From assembly GCA_015847255.1 (NCBI GenBank), contig JADLZK010009376.1, positions 62,001 to 126,000 of the forward strand: a stretch of 64,000 bases of DNA, in the 5' to 3' direction. Below, piece after piece: positions 19,161-30,640 of this stretch; positions within the stretch are counted from its first letter, which is position 1, and every line of letters begins with the position of its first letter. The notes under the pieces were generated by a model. The model worked only from the letters and a program-made list of their open reading frames with translations, had not been told where the DNA came from and ran no database searches. The translations under genes were made by a program, and so were the position numbers. This stretch comes from Hyparrhenia diplandra. Its lineage: Eukaryota > Streptophyta > Magnoliopsida > Poales > Poaceae.

Positions 19161-20129
19161 GGAAAGTAAATCTACCACTGAGCGTGAGGTGCGCAAGTTC
19201 TTCTCCTTTTTCGTCGAAATCGAGCATGTCGACATCTGAATGTCAGTGCCGTCCTTCTCAACGCCAATGTATCACTGCAACCCAACCTGAGGCCAAAATG
19301 ACAATACAGTTCAAAATACCAGCCGAAAAGGATAAAAAATGCGACTAAAACATAAATAAGATGTTTAGGATGTTTTATGATGTTTGCAAGTTACCCACCA
19401 CTGGTAAAAAAAAAAAAAGTTGCCAGTTAGGCGATTATTGATTAACAGAGTTATTAGGAATAAAATTTTGAACCTAAAAATATACACATAGTGCATTAGT
19501 GTATTATCTTGTATTTTTTTGATACAGATTGTACTACGCTGGAAGTTGTCATTATTGAAGAGTTCTCTTGTCCCAGTAACAGTGTCTATGTGGATCCATG
19601 ATGTCATGACAAATGTGATTGCAAAGAGTTCAGCAATGAGAGAAGATGCTGTGAAAGGCTGCTTGCAAAGGGTAAATTATTTTTACCCACCACGGGCCCG
19701 TTTGGATCCTTTATTTTGCAGGAAATAAAATCTACTTAATAAATTATGCCTCTATCTCCCCTTTAGCTATCGGGAGCCCCAGCCCCTACCTTCCTCACCC
19801 TCGATGCCTCGGGTTTTGGCGTGCGGCCACGTCGCCGTCCACGCCGGCACCGGCGCCGATCCAGGCTCTCGATCCCACGGGGACGGTGCTCGTGCCGCAC
19901 CCAACCTGGGTCGGGCACGGGGACTAGGTCCCCCTCCCCGTGTGTCGCCGCCGCCTGCGGGGCTCTCTCGCCCGACGCCACAATCTTTGGTTGGCGGCGC
20001 CCGCGTGCCGGCGTTGCATGCTTTTCTGTGATACCTCTCCACCGACACCTCCACTACCGATGTCTTGTTGGACCACCGACTCCCTACCGTCTGTGGATGA
20101 GTCACTGGTCGTTGTCAAGAATGTCCATG
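19161..20129. other. Gap: intergenic with one exon-like stretch and a hAT-type end
   Basis: 19519-19672 is open on the plus strand (a fragment containing VPVTVSMWIHDVMTNVI) and closes at a GGGTAAAT possible splice donor, so it may be a stray exon; family not recognised. GGGCCCGTTTGGATCC at 19698-19714 resembles a hAT-type MITE end without a partner. 19780-20030 is GC-rich and open on both strands without domains. Confidence 0.35.
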
Positions 20130-20498
20130 AGAGCAGGTTCAATAAGCTTGGCTATAAGCCAAGCCATGTCAGCAATAGACCAGTATAAGAGCCAAGTTAT
20201 ACAACAATCTATCTCCTCTCCAATTTTAGATATTATTTTTTGTTACATCTAGGACCCACCACTCTCCCATCGTTGGCGTGTGCAGGCAACGTGCTTTCGT
20301 TTCCATTCGCGGGCTTCATGGCAGCACGGGAACCTAGTAGGCGGCGGGTCCACAAGAAATGGGAAACTGTGTAAGCGCTCGGCGCCGCAGCCAGCGCCAA
20401 TCAGCTTGTCTGCTCTCTTTTCTCTCTCTTCCACATAGGATTTTGCTTATGTGGCTTGGCTATAAGCCAAGTTGAACTGTATTATTGTACCTGCTCTA
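20130..20498. mobile_element. MITE with AGAGCAGGT..CAATAA / TTATTGTACCTGCTCT inverted ends
   Basis: Terminal inverted repeats AGAGCAGGTTCAATAAG and (reverse of right) AGAGCAGGTACAATAATAC, each followed by a subterminal GGCTATAAGCCAAG palindrome. About 369 bp with no coding capacity; same family as 18484-18777. Termini of this kind are frequent in grass genomes. Confidence 0.75.
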
Positions 20499-22200
20499 AT
20501 AGCGTGGACGAGGAGGCGGATGCTCCATGCCCGGTTTTATGCCGTCGAGCGCATCCTCTAACACTTGAGCACTGGGGTAGTCACTGACCATCCCAAGGTC
20601 CTAACTTTCATCGGACGTGGCTCCCTTCGTTCTAGTTTCGGGCGGGCATTCGAAGTGCATGCCACCAGTGGGCGGACAATGGCGACGGTGCGTTCGACGA
20701 TGAGCAGCCCTGGTCTTACTTGTAGGCCGTCCGTCGCCCTCTAAGACCTACCTCTATGCCTCGTGCACAACTGCAGACTGGTCCAAGTACGCCTCTAGGC
20801 CGCGATAGGATGGCTGGTGGACGACACGGTCCTTAGCAAAGACGGAGTAAGCATGTTCGACCGCGTCCACAGCTGGTGAGCAGCATACCTGCTCGGCCAG
20901 CGGAAGGTGAGGTCCCTGCCTGATAGCGCATTGGCCACCATGGGAGAGTGTCTGCCCCCAATGCCGATGGGTGGCACGACATCATTCCCACTAAGAGTCA
21001 CCCCCTGTAACGGCTCTAGGGCCTTACCCGACTCAGCGACCACTTCCCTAGAAGATCCCTATGGATTTTTGTGACGTCTTGTCCTCACTAAATGCTTAGG
21101 GACTTCAGCAAACAGATATGAAGACTTTTTCATAGGTTTCGACCCATACTTAGACCCTGGCACCACGTGACCTCGTCACCCACTACCAGGCTCGGGGATT
21201 AAGTGTGCACACTTCACCTTACGGTGAGTGTGCACTACGTACTCCTTTAACAACGCTCGGGGACTGGCCGCCAGTTCGGTCAACTTCATCAAGACATTCA
21301 AAAGCTTAGAACCTAGCACCACGTGACCTTATCACCTACTACCGGTCTCAGGAACTAAGTAGCCACACTTCACCTGACGGTGAATGTGCTGAACTGCACG
21401 CTACGATGCCTGCCGCAAGGTACCAGGTTGCACGTCCGCAAAATGTCATTTTGCGTCAACATGGGCACACCTGAGGAAGGTTGAGGACTTTAAAATTTTC
21501 CTTACAGAGCACCTTACACCCTTATGGCACGACATGTACGAGCTTTTCTGACGTCACTCAGAGCTCGAGCATGATGTTACACAGCTCGATGCGCTACCCA
21601 CCGACCTCAATAGACTGTTCGGAGACCTCATGGTATTGCACACCGACCTCCCATGGAGCTCGAGCATCAGGCTACACCACTCGATGACCTCTCCTGCAGC
21701 TCGATGGCTTTGGACAGCGGCTACAAGGAGCTCGGGGACTAGCTATGGGGGTACGTCTCTAGAAACTCACAGCGCACTACATTGGCCGGACCTCAGGGGC
21801 GGCTTGGTCCATGACAAGATGGAGTGCGGGTCAAGGTGTCAGCCGCCCTAACCGCATGACATCCGGAGATTATCCTAAAGACGAGCGATCTAATAGGATA
21901 GACTCTAATGCCACATATTTCGTAACAGATCGTCCATTTCCATACCTCAGGAGACCGTTTCTGTAACCCTTCCCCCGTCTATACAAGGTGGATAGGGACC
22001 TCCCTCATTTTTCACCTCATATCATATGATAGCCAATACAAAAGCAGACTCACATGACTTACGTTTTACGCCATCTCGACAGCCGAACCTATCTAACACT
22101 CTTGTGTCTCTACCGCCTTCTTGGTCTTGCTCTCGTGCACCCCTCGACGAATCTACCATATCGTGGGTCTCCCCTCAGTGGACTGTCGAGCACATTTAGT
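20499..22200 (+). mobile_element. 3' part of a Gypsy-type LTR retrotransposon (decayed)
   Basis: Non-coding, with the 'CTCGGGGACT' phrases (21248, 21731) and repeated ACCACGTGACC..CACTACC..CACTTCACC..ACGGTGA blocks (about 21150-21240 and 21325-21415) that precede the 3' LTR in many grass Gypsy elements. From about 21744 (GGGGGTACG) the sequence resembles an LTR: GTAACCCTTCCCCCGTCTATACAAGGTGGATAGGGAC (21972-22008 region) is a promoter-like U3/R block. I could not find the other LTR, an exact end, or intact gag/pol. Confidence 0.5.
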
Positions 22201-23007
22201 AACAAGTAAGCAACATCATGCTTTCCATTTAAATCCACCTAAAAATGTTTTACTCTACACTGGGAGTAAACACCAAAAACATTCTCTATGGGTATCCACA
22301 CAGCCAATCATCCAAACAGCCGGGGCTCTCCTAATATTTTCAGTTTTCAGAGAGAGATTGTTTCAAGGAGCAAAGGTAGAATTAGTCACTTCCAATTTTC
22401 AAATAGATTGTTTTTTTTTAATCAAACCAGGGGGGAGAGCTTCCCCACCTTTTCATAAATTTCAAAAAACACTCATGCCATGAATATGAAACACACAGCA
22501 CAAGTAAGAGTTTACAGACTCACAGCCTCACAGGAATACAAGCTCGAAGGTGAGCACACCAGGCCAACAGGCCACTTACAGACTCAGTAGGGAGGCGTTT
22601 GCGCTAAACTAATAGATCATCACAAGCTCTGTAACACCCGGCTCAATTTGGATGTGGCCCAGTAGGGGCCTATGAGTGCAGAGTGCACATGTTTAGTACC
22701 ACCTTGCTGATTAAGCAATGGTGGAGCCAACTTATAAACCTTTGCCTTCTAGCCATGTCACCTTCGGGTTAACCCTTTTACACGAAGCGAGAACGAAAGT
22801 GTAAGCAAGGTGCTATGTGTACGCGTGCGCGCCCCTCGGAAGGGCTGTGCGCGCCCTCGGAAGGGCTGTGTGGTGCGGCTTTGGAGGGCGTGGTGTTACC
22901 AGCTCTGGACAGCACTAAGCGGGATCAGGGCATCAAACACGAAACACGAACGGATAGTAAACAACCGAAAACACACACACTCGAAAGCACATGCACCGGT
23001 CCGTGGC
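22201..23007. other. Gap: 3' flank of UGT E2, nothing identified
   Basis: Intergenic DNA. A TGTAACACCCGGCTC sequence at 22631 resembles LTR starts of some grass Gypsy families, but no partner is visible. Two near-identical 22-base pieces (GCCCTCGGAAGGGCTGTG) at 22832-22870 are a small tandem duplication. A 520-codon plus-strand frame from 22810 is a shadow of UGT E2. Confidence 0.4.
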
Positions 23008-24489
23008 TCACAGTTTCAGGTCTGCGGCGCCTTGGATAAGCGCATCATACAGCCTCTCCAGACAGGCGGCAGACGATCCACCGTGCTCCACGGCCTTGCG
23101 GCACGCAGCTTTCATTTTCGAGCATTTCTTCCTAATCTTGCTCGCCGTCTCGCCATCGTCCATGAGAGCTTTAACCGCTCGCTCGAGCTCGGCCGCCTCA
23201 ACGAAATTGTTTCTCTTCTTGTCCACCTTCATCGCCACGGCGACGCCCATATCTGCCACAAGAGTAAACGCGTTGAAGTGCTGTTCGGCGGCGTGCGGCC
23301 ACGGCAGAGTTGGCACGCCGAACCACAGGCTCTCGACGACCGAGCTCCAGCCGCAGTGCGTGACGAAGCCACCGACGGCGGCGTGGGCCAGTATCTCCTT
23401 CTGTGGCGCCCTCGTGGGCCACACGAGCCCTCTCTCCTTTGTCTTCTCCAGGAAACCCGCCGGGAGAAGCTCAGCGAGGTTTGCGTCCGTGGGCAGCTTG
23501 CTGCCGGGGCCGGGCTCCGGCTGTCCGCGCAGCACCCAGAGGAAGCGGTGCTCACTGCGCTCCAGGCCCCGTGCTATCTCGTGCACCTGGTGCGTGCTGA
23601 AGTACCCTCCGCCGCCTCCGAAGCACAGGAACAACACGGAGGCTGTTGGCTGCGAGTCGAGCCAACGCAGGCACTCGTTGACCAGCTGGATCCGTGGCGC
23701 GACGGCGACCACCGGGCCGATCGTATATACCGTCGGGGGCCGGACCCCGCGCGTGCATCTCCCGCCGGTAATAGCTGCGAGAACGCTTGGCTCGAGCTCG
23801 GCAATGGTGTTGATCAGGATGCCGTTGGCCTCCATGTAGCGCCGTCCATTGTACAAGAACCACTTGTATGTCGACGTCTTCCTGTTGTCCAGCCCCGTCG
23901 GGAGGCAGGACGCCGGCACAGGCGGGAGCCCAGGCACGTCGATCCCGCCCTCCAACTCCTCGAACTCGACCCCGGGGCCCACATCCTCGTCGAGCGACGG
24001 CGAGCGCAGCAGAACCGCGGCCATCGCGGCGCTGCTGATGAGGAAGACGTAGGCCGGCACGCCCAGCTCCTGGGGCGCATCGAGGAGCGTCGTGCAGAAG
24101 ATGTCGACCACGACCGCGGCGATTGGGCACGTCAGGCCCGACATGATCGCCTTGGCTTGGGGAATGTACAGCTGCACGTAGCGCGAGACGAACTCCTCGA
24201 TGCCGGTGTGGTCGGTCGGGGGCTCGGCGGCGCAGAGGTGGTGGAAGCGGATGTCCAGGCCGCTGGCTTCGTCTTGGCGTATGCGGTCGAAGATCTCGGC
24301 CTCCCACTTCCCCGTCGGCGAGGGCACTACGAGCACATCGACGGTGAGGGAGCCGCCGCTGATGCCGAGTAGTCGCTTGCCGACCTCGACCATGGGCGCA
24401 AAGTGACTGACGCCCCATAGGGCCACCAAGACAACAGTCGGCTTGGCCGCCGGCGTACCAGACTGGGGCGAAGGCGTTGAGCTGCCCAT
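23008..24489 (-). CDS. Family 1 UDP-glycosyltransferase E2 (group E, UGT71/72/88-like)
   Basis: Intronless, 493 residues from the ATG at 24489. A longer frame exists upstream, but MGSSTPSP is followed directly by the conserved TVVLVALWG, so I prefer this start. Catalytic His is H29 (in GVSHFAPM, a change from the usual GxGH) and the likely Asp is D129 (VVVDIFCTT). The PSPG box spans 360-403 and ends AEQ. Deviations are Arg for Trp at box position 1, HCGWSS for HCGWNS, and GVPTLPWP for GVPMVPWP. It is the only one of the three E copies with an uninterrupted, unshifted frame, so it is the best functional candidate. It is flanked upstream by a degenerate telomere-like array. Sugar acceptor unknown. 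Confidence 0.88.
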   Translation of the reverse strand: MGSSTPSPQSGTPAAKPTVVLVALWGVSHFAPMVEVGKRLLGISGGSLTVDVLVVPSPTGKWEAEIFDRIRQDEASGLDIRFHHLCAAEPPTDHTGIEEFVSRYVQLYIPQAKAIMSGLTCPIAAVVVDIFCTTLLDAPQELGVPAYVFLISSAAMAAVLLRSPSLDEDVGPGVEFEELEGGIDVPGLPPVPASCLPTGLDNRKTSTYKWFLYNGRRYMEANGILINTIAELEPSVLAAITGGRCTRGVRPPTVYTIGPVVAVAPRIQLVNECLRWLDSQPTASVLFLCFGGGGGYFSTHQVHEIARGLERSEHRFLWVLRGQPEPGPGSKLPTDANLAELLPAGFLEKTKERGLVWPTRAPQKEILAHAAVGGFVTHCGWSSVVESLWFGVPTLPWPHAAEQHFNAFTLVADMGVAVAMKVDKKRNNFVEAAELERAVKALMDDGETASKIRKKCSKMKAACRKAVEHGGSSAACLERLYDALIQGAADLKL

Positions 24490-24830
24490 TTCTTTGGATA
24501 GTAAAGTAAGTATGATGGAAAAAGTAAATTCTGAGCGGATTAATCTCGCCTTCCTTCCCGTGGTCTCATATAAATCATCACGGAGACTCCGGGTCCACTT
24601 CTGGAGGTATAGGTTCCGTTGCACTAAAAGCAAAGAGACGTTGGTAAGATGGATGGTGAAAATTTATCGAGGGTAGAGAATCTAGAGATCGACGGTGAGG
24701 GGACAGGTTGGTAAGATGGAAGGTAAGAATTCATCGACGGTAGATCGACGGTGAAAGTGGTTTTTTTTTTTTTTTTTTTACCAGAGAGAGGTGAGGGTGG
24801 TTGTCGCAACATCTGCTTCTCACAGTATAT
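24490..24830. other. Upstream region of UGT E2
   Basis: Contains two copies of GATCGACGGTGA (24688 and 24744) within repeated GGTTGGTAAGATGGAAGGT/GTTGGTAAGATGGATGGT text, and a 19-base T run at 24762-24780. No canonical TATA box; a weak ATTTATATGAG on the minus strand at about 24567 could serve the gene. Confidence 0.4.
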
Positions 24831-24987
24831 ATCCTAAACACTAAACACTTAACACTAACCCTAAACACTAGACCCTAAACACTAAACACTACACCTAAAC
24901 AGTAGACCGTAAACACTAAACACTAGATCCAAACGCGAAACACTAGACTCTCAACACTTAACACAAACCCTAAACACTAAACTCTAA
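24831..24987. repeat. Degenerate telomere-like (CCCTAAA/CTAAACA) array
   Basis: About 20 tandem imperfect heptamers, mostly CTAAACA with occasional exact CCTAAAC/CCCTAAA units (24859, 24872, 24968). Plant telomeres are (TTTAGGG)n, so this is a decayed interstitial telomeric-type repeat or a repeat that drifted from it. Orientation: C-rich strand on plus. Confidence 0.8.
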
Positions 24988-25582
24988 AAGTGGAGTGAGG
25001 CTCTCTTGTCGTAGAGGCAAGGAGGATATATGTGTTGCCACACATGGTTGTGGCTTTGATTTTCCGTGGTCATTATTCCAGGAGATCCCCGCTAGCATAT
25101 TTCTCAAGTAGCAAGGTGCTACTATATTATCAATTCAATGATAAAAGAGTCTTTTCCATATATGCCATTATAAAAGTTTGCAGTCCACACGAGCCACGAA
25201 AAAATTGGGCCGATCACCTGTGCCATCGCTATGAACTTTTTTTGCCGCCCACGCCATTCTGTCCATAGTCACTGCTAACACCGTCAAACAGAGCTGCAAA
25301 TAAATGCCCTTCAAGCGGACCCCACTAGTCAATGTAACACAGTTGCGTGTCATCTGCTTCCTTTGACTTGTTCCCATCGCCTACCCTCTCCCTTTGAGCC
25401 GGCAGCTAGCTCCAAATATGTTGATCAAATGCTTTGCTACCTTCTACAAAAAAATTGAAGCTCTTGAAATTTTGGACAACTTTTAGTTTGGACAAATTCT
25501 TTGAATCGAGTGATTTTGGTGGCTGCTCACTCGAGTGATCAAAATTGCCAAATCACTCAAGTATGCAGTAGACAGACCCGAG
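24988..25582. other. Gap: intergenic between the telomere-like array and the hAT element
   Basis: No gene. Around 25160-25380 the text (GCCATTATAAAAG..., ACACCGTCAAACAGAG..., AAATGCCC) resembles parts of 7960-8120 and may be a shared old repeat. Nothing else seen. Confidence 0.35.
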
Positions 25583-25631
25583 CAGTGGCGGAGCGGGTGG
25601 GGAGGGGCAAACGAGAGCCAAATTTTTTTTT

Positions 25632-26335
25632 GGAAAAAGTCTACTTTCCCCCCCAACTTTTCACCAAAGTCGATTTTCCTCCCTCAACTCCAAAACCCAG
25701 GACATATCACCTCCACTGAACTTTTCAAACCGGTCATTTTACCTCCTGGAGCGGTTTTGTGGGCGGATTTGCTACAGTAAAGGGTTTTTTGCTACAGTAC
25801 CGGCGGTTTTGTATTTTTTCTTTTTAAAAAAAATTGCTTTGAATCTTTGAAAAATCATAATAAATTATAGAAAAATCATAAAATAGAAAATCCAATTTTG
25901 TTGGACTCCACATGAATAGATCTACACAGTGAACATATAATACTGTATATTTTTAGTACAAAGTTTTTGCAGTACAAAATTCAATTGCACTATGAAATTC
26001 AATTGCAAAGTATGAATTTCGTACTGCAAAAACATTGTACTAAAGTATACAGTATTATATGTTCACTGTGTAGATCTATTCATGTGGAGTCCAACAAAAT
26101 TGGATTTTCTATTTTATGATTTTTCTATAATTTATTATGATTTTTCAAAATTCAGCCGATTTAAAAAAAAAAAAAAGAAAATACAAAACCGCCGGTACTG
26201 TAGCAAACTCTGGTTACTGTAGCAAAATCCGTGCCCGGGGAGGTAAAATGACCGGTGAAAAGAGGACCCGATATGTCCAGTTTTGGAGGAGGGAGGAAAA
26301 TCGGGGAAAGTTGGGGGGGAAAGTAGACTTTTTCC
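25632..26335. mobile_element. Foldback MITE, ~330 bp arms, 9 bp target duplication (MULE-type)
   Basis: Starts GGAAAAAGTCTACTTTCCCC and ends in its inverse. The arms extend almost to the centre (for example CTACACAGTGAACATATAAT at 25922 and its inverse at 26054). The unpaired middle is only tens of bases. Flanking A-T(8-9) tracts at 25622-25631 and 26336-26344 fit a ~9 bp duplication, as made by Mutator-like elements. It has no coding capacity and is nested inside the hAT element, so it inserted later. Confidence 0.85.
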
Positions 26336-26625
26336 ATTTTTTTTAGAAAATCAGCAATTCGCTATCAATTTTGGGCCAAGGCCCATGACCACGCCAGCCA
26401 GTACCGCTGCTACCGCACGATGTTTCACCTGACCGCGAGATCCAGTAGAGCACCGCGAGTCCGCGACGTGCGTTTCATCTTGTGCGGTTCCGCCGCCACC
26501 CGCCCCGCCAGTCCGCCACCGCATATCAGCACCGCCCATCGCCCGTCGGCCGTCTAGGCATCCACGTTCGGTTCAGGAGTCAACACGTCCAGCCAGTACA
26601 GTACTGTGATCAATCAGCCGTTGCG

Positions 26626-29320
26626 ATGCCTCCCCAAGGTAATCCTGTGATCAATCAGCCACGTTCAGTTCATGTAATTTTATTTCTACTGATCGTCCCC
26701 TAATTCTTGATCTATATCATGTTAATTGTTAAATGTTCATCAGGCAAGGGAACTAAAAGAAAAACACTTTTTCTTATTACAAGAATGCGATTGTAGTAGA
26801 AGGGGATTCAAATGATGTGGTTGATCCAAATCCTCAGTTAGATGCAAATGAAGTAGAAGAAGGTCCAGCTCCACCCAAAAATCAGAGATTAAATTCAGAT
26901 GCTAGTGTGCTTATTGTGGAACGTGATCCTAGTTTATGCCGTCAAATTTGGGAATACCCTATTGATGAACAAGATCAAGCTCATGAGAATATACATCATG
27001 CATGGCCCGTTCCAATTTAGAAAGGATAAGGATAAAACCTACCCATATAGTGGTCCGAAGTCTCATCAACGTTGCTTTCAATCTGGCTGGTTTGAAGACT
27101 TTCCTTGGTTAGAATACTCAAATGCAAAAGATGCGGTATTTTGTTTTCCATTCTATTTGTTTGCTAAGAAACCGGATGGCAAGGCAGGATCGGATGCTTT
27201 TACAGTAAGTGGTTCAGAAATTGGAAAAAAGGTAAAAGGAAGGGATTGTGCATTGTTAGCTCACATGGGAAAAGATTGTATCTCTGCTCATAGTTACAAT
27301 GTTACATGCTATAATAATTTGAAGAAAGAACCTAGTGGTCAGATTGTAAAGTTGTCGGAGAAACAATCATCTGATGATGTCAAGCGTATTACGCTTGAAT
27401 AAAGGTTACAATTGACATTGTCCGGTGGTAAGCATTTCAAGCTTGTGCTTTTCGTGGACATGATGAATCTAAAGTCTCAAAGAACCAAGGAAATTTTCTT
27501 GAGATGGTGAAACTTCTTGCGAGAATATGATGATGAGGTGAAGGCGGTTGTTCTAGGCAATGCTCCAGGTAATGCAAAGTATACCTCACCACAAATTCAG
27601 AAAGAAATCTTTGATATTATGGCTTCTAAAACCCAAAAGTTAATTCGTGATGAAATTGGTGATGCAAAATTTTGCTTGATTGTTGATGAATCTAGAGATG
27701 AGTCGGCTAGAGAACAAATGGGTCTTGTTGTTCGTTTTGTTGACAAAGAGGGCTTATTCGAGAACGTTTTCATGACATTGCTATGTTCATGATACATCAT
27801 CTGTGACACTTAAGAAAGAGATATGCTCTTTATTATCTAACCATAAATTGGATGTTCAAAATATTCGGGGACAAGGATATGATGGTGCTAGTGACATGCG
27901 TGGAGAGTTGAATGGGTTACAAGCGAAATTTATTGCAGAATGTCCTTATGCATATTATGTCCATTGTTTTGCTCACCAATTCAGTTAGCTCTTGTTGCTG
28001 CATCTAAGGAAGTGCAGAGGTTTCCAATTTTTTCGATCATCTTAGTTTTATTGTCAACACAATGTTGTGTCATCTAGTAAGAGAAATGATGATCTGCGTG
28101 CCTATCAAGTAGCTGAAATGGAAAGTCTTATTGCACTTGGTGACCTTGAAACTGGAAGTGGAGCTAATCCAATTGGTACTTTGAAGAGGGCAGGTGAGAC
28201 TAGGTGGATCTCCCATTATGACTCTATTTTTAGTCTTTTGAGGTTGTACAAACCTACGTACTTAGTGCTTAAGGATATTGCAAATGCAAAGGGCCCGGGA
28301 ACTAAGGCTTGAGTTAGAGGTAAAAGGCTGCCGGTCTTTGTTACATTCTTGATGACATTTGAATTTGTATTCATTCTCCATGTTATGAAAGAAATCATGG
28401 GAATCACGAACATGCTTTGCAAAAAGTTGTAGCACAAGTCACAAGATATTGTTAATGCAATGGATGATGTGGCAAGCACTAAAAAATTGATTCGGGAGTT
28501 AAGAGACCAAGGTTGGAGCAAGGTTATTAGTGATGCCACATCTTTTTGTGTGAATCAAGGTATTGTTGTTCGGATATACTTGACCTTATATCCAGATTTC
28601 ATTAGGTCCGGGCAACCAATGAGACAACAATTGAGCATCACTATAGGTATGATATCTTCAATGTTGCAATAGATCAACAAGCACAAGAGTTGAATAGTAA
28701 ATTCGGTGAACAAGCAACAAAGCATCTCATTTTATGTACATCTTTGGATCTAAGTGATTCATCAGTTCATTCAACATTGATAAAGTGTGCTCTCTAGCTT
28801 CAAAGTTCTATCCCTGCTAACTTTTGAACAAGATATATCCAATTTGAGATGTCAACTACGTCACTATGAACTTGATGTACCAACCAATCCGAAGTTTCAA
28901 GATTTGACAAGTGTAGGCGATCATTGTCGTCGACTTGTGGAAACTAAAAAACAGATGATTATCATTTAATTGACAGGTATGTTCTTTGGTTATATTATTG
29001 GTACTTTATTTCTATACCAAAAATTATAAGATAAAGTAGTAATATTTTGTTTTTATTTGTATAGGTTGATTCGTCTTGTTCTTACTTTACCAATCTCAAC
29101 TACAACTTCAGAGCGTGCATTTTCTGCAATGAATGTTATTAAGACTAGGACACGAAACAAAATGGAAGATGGATTTTTACGAGATTGCTCGGTACTCTAT
29201 ATTGAGAGAGAAATTGCAATGAAGGTCACAACAGATTCAATTATTACGGATTTCGATATGGTGAAAGAGCGTGCGGTCAATTTAAATAATCAACGTATCT
29301 TGACCACCTTTTCAAACTAG
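26626..29320 (+). pseudogene. hAT transposase pseudogene (TTF zinc finger, DUF4371, dimerisation domain)
   Basis: Probable ATG at 26626 (MPPQ, then splice to GKGTKRKT...). Domains in order, in changing frames: TTF-type zinc finger at about 27050-27300 (HQRCFQSGWFEDFPWLEY, HSYNVTCYNN); a DUF4371/RNase-H-like core at 27590-27980 (CLIVDESRDESAREQM, RGQGYDGASDMRGELNGL, YAYYVHCFAHQ) and 28180-28215 (AGETRWISHYDS); the hAT C-terminal dimerisation domain at 29085-29230 (LPISTTTSERAFSAMN). At least four frameshifts or stops (near 27000, 27400-27500, 27790, 28310-28450) make it inactive. The last intron (about 28975-29064) is still recognisable. Similar plant proteins are annotated as zinc finger MYM-type protein 1-like. 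Confidence 0.85.
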
Positions 29321-29492
29321 CTTCTTTTTGTATTTCTATTGCATAATCATGGCTAGGTAGTGTATGCGGTCGATGAAAAAATCCCCCCCTTTATTTTTCG
29401 GCCGGCTCGCCATCAGCACCCGAGTATGCTTGCAACAACCCAAGCCCAACTCAACCAGATATTATATAATATTATAATATATATATAGGTTA

Positions 29493-30640
29493 TCTATAAC
29501 ACCTATATGGAAAACCCCAACTAGAGGATTTCTCTCGACATGCGGGGTGCCACCTCGAGCCCCCACCCGGATCCGCCACGTCATCCCGAAACGCGCTCAA
29601 CAACCAAAGTTTTTTTACGCCGCCGCCTCTTCCTCTACCGGGCTCTTCCGCTACCTCGCAATGGCAAGCATCGACGGCCGCCCCGCCTCAACCCCCTACG
29701 CGTGACCGGTCGATTCACCCGCCCTCGCTCTCTCGGGATCATAAAGTCCCACCCACCCACCGGCCAATGGACGTGGTCGCCTCGGCATTATCCCTCTCCT
29801 ATGTCCGCGACCCGCGAGGGATAGAAAATAGAGATGGTGGAAGAGAACATTAGAGATGGGAGGAGAGGGGGGAGGAGTAGAGGCGAAGCCGGCTGGGATA
29901 GGCGGGGCGGCGGGGGTCGATGCCGGTGGCGAAGCTTGGGGCGGATCGGCCGGGAAGAGCGCCCGGCGTGACGGCCTACTCCATCCGTCGGGCCGAGCCC
30001 GCACCCGACGGCCCCGTCGCAGGCGGGCGACGGCGGCTAGCACGGCGCATAACGGCACTCGGCCCCGCGAGGGCGGCGAGTCGCCCCCAACGCGTTTCCT
30101 GCGTTTTCTTGTGCACCTTAACGAGGCCATGTTGCGGAGGCCCAGCGCGGCGCCACGGCCGGCGGCTCCTAGTCACCGTCGCCGACACCGTTGAGGAAGT
30201 CCCCGAGGCATGCGGTGCGCGCCGTGTGTCGTGAGGTTCGGAGCAACCCGCCCGCGGGCCGCATGCGGACAAGAGTGCCGACAATTCCATTCCGCTGAAG
30301 AAGCCCACCGGAAGTGCCAAAACCCTAGGCCATGGCAAACGCGACCGCCTCGCGTTGTCGCGGGGGCCGGGCCCTCCTCATCCTGCCGCATGCCGGTGGG
30401 GCGGGGACACACCGCGGCAGCGCAGTAAGCGGCGGGCCGCCCATGGGTGTTGGTTCCAACCCGCTCCTAATCGTCGCGGGTCGCCGGCGTTGTCACGGCC
30501 GCCTTCGGGCTCCTCTGCGTCACCGTCAACGTCATCTCCGTTGTTCGGTCCTTCCGTGCCAGCTCTGACGTGTGTGACCCGACCCTCCCCAGCCGCGAGT
30601 TTCCCCTTCTCGTCGTCGCTCACCCTGGGGTGTTGTTGAT
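29493..30640 (+). mobile_element. Helitron-like 5' end followed by GC-rich gene-like fragments
   Basis: A|TCTATAACACCTATATGG at 29492-29511, then AACCCCAACTAG and CTCTCGACATGC, matches the order of blocks at the 5' end of the 9426 candidate Helitron (TCTACTACACCTATATAG, AACCCCACTAGCTAA, TTCAACATGC). The following kilobase is GC-rich, open on both strands, and carries no recognised domain; captured gene pieces are likely. I could not find a CTAG 3' end with a hairpin, so the right boundary is arbitrary. Confidence 0.35.

Larger units (their letters stand above)
25583..29416 (+). mobile_element. hAT transposon, 3.8 kb, with 8 bp target duplication
   Basis: Left terminus CAGTGGCGGAGC at 25583; the right terminus reads GGCTCGCCATCAG ending at 29416, whose reverse (CTGATGGCGAGCC) is a mutated partner. 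Flanks are GACCCGAG (25575-25582) and CACCCGAG (29417-29424), a 7/8 match, the target length expected for hAT. Inside are a foldback MITE (25632-26335) and a degenerate transposase gene (26626-29320). The CAGTGGCGGAGC end type with a TTF-zinc-finger/DUF4371 transposase is widespread in plants. Confidence 0.8.

Noticed and set aside
22810..24372. Long plus-strand open frame (520 codons) as a gene
   Set aside because: It is the exact antisense of UGT E2; GC-rich third positions keep the opposite strand open. It has no domain, and similar shadows overlie E1 (2699-3652) and E3 (45115-45843).
24490..24633. Upstream 48-codon extension of UGT E2
   Set aside because: The added residues have no family similarity and the Met at 24489 lies just before the conserved N-terminal strand.
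24831..24987. A true telomere or chromosome end
   Set aside because: Units are highly degenerate, the array is only ~160 bp, and gene-bearing DNA continues on both sides.
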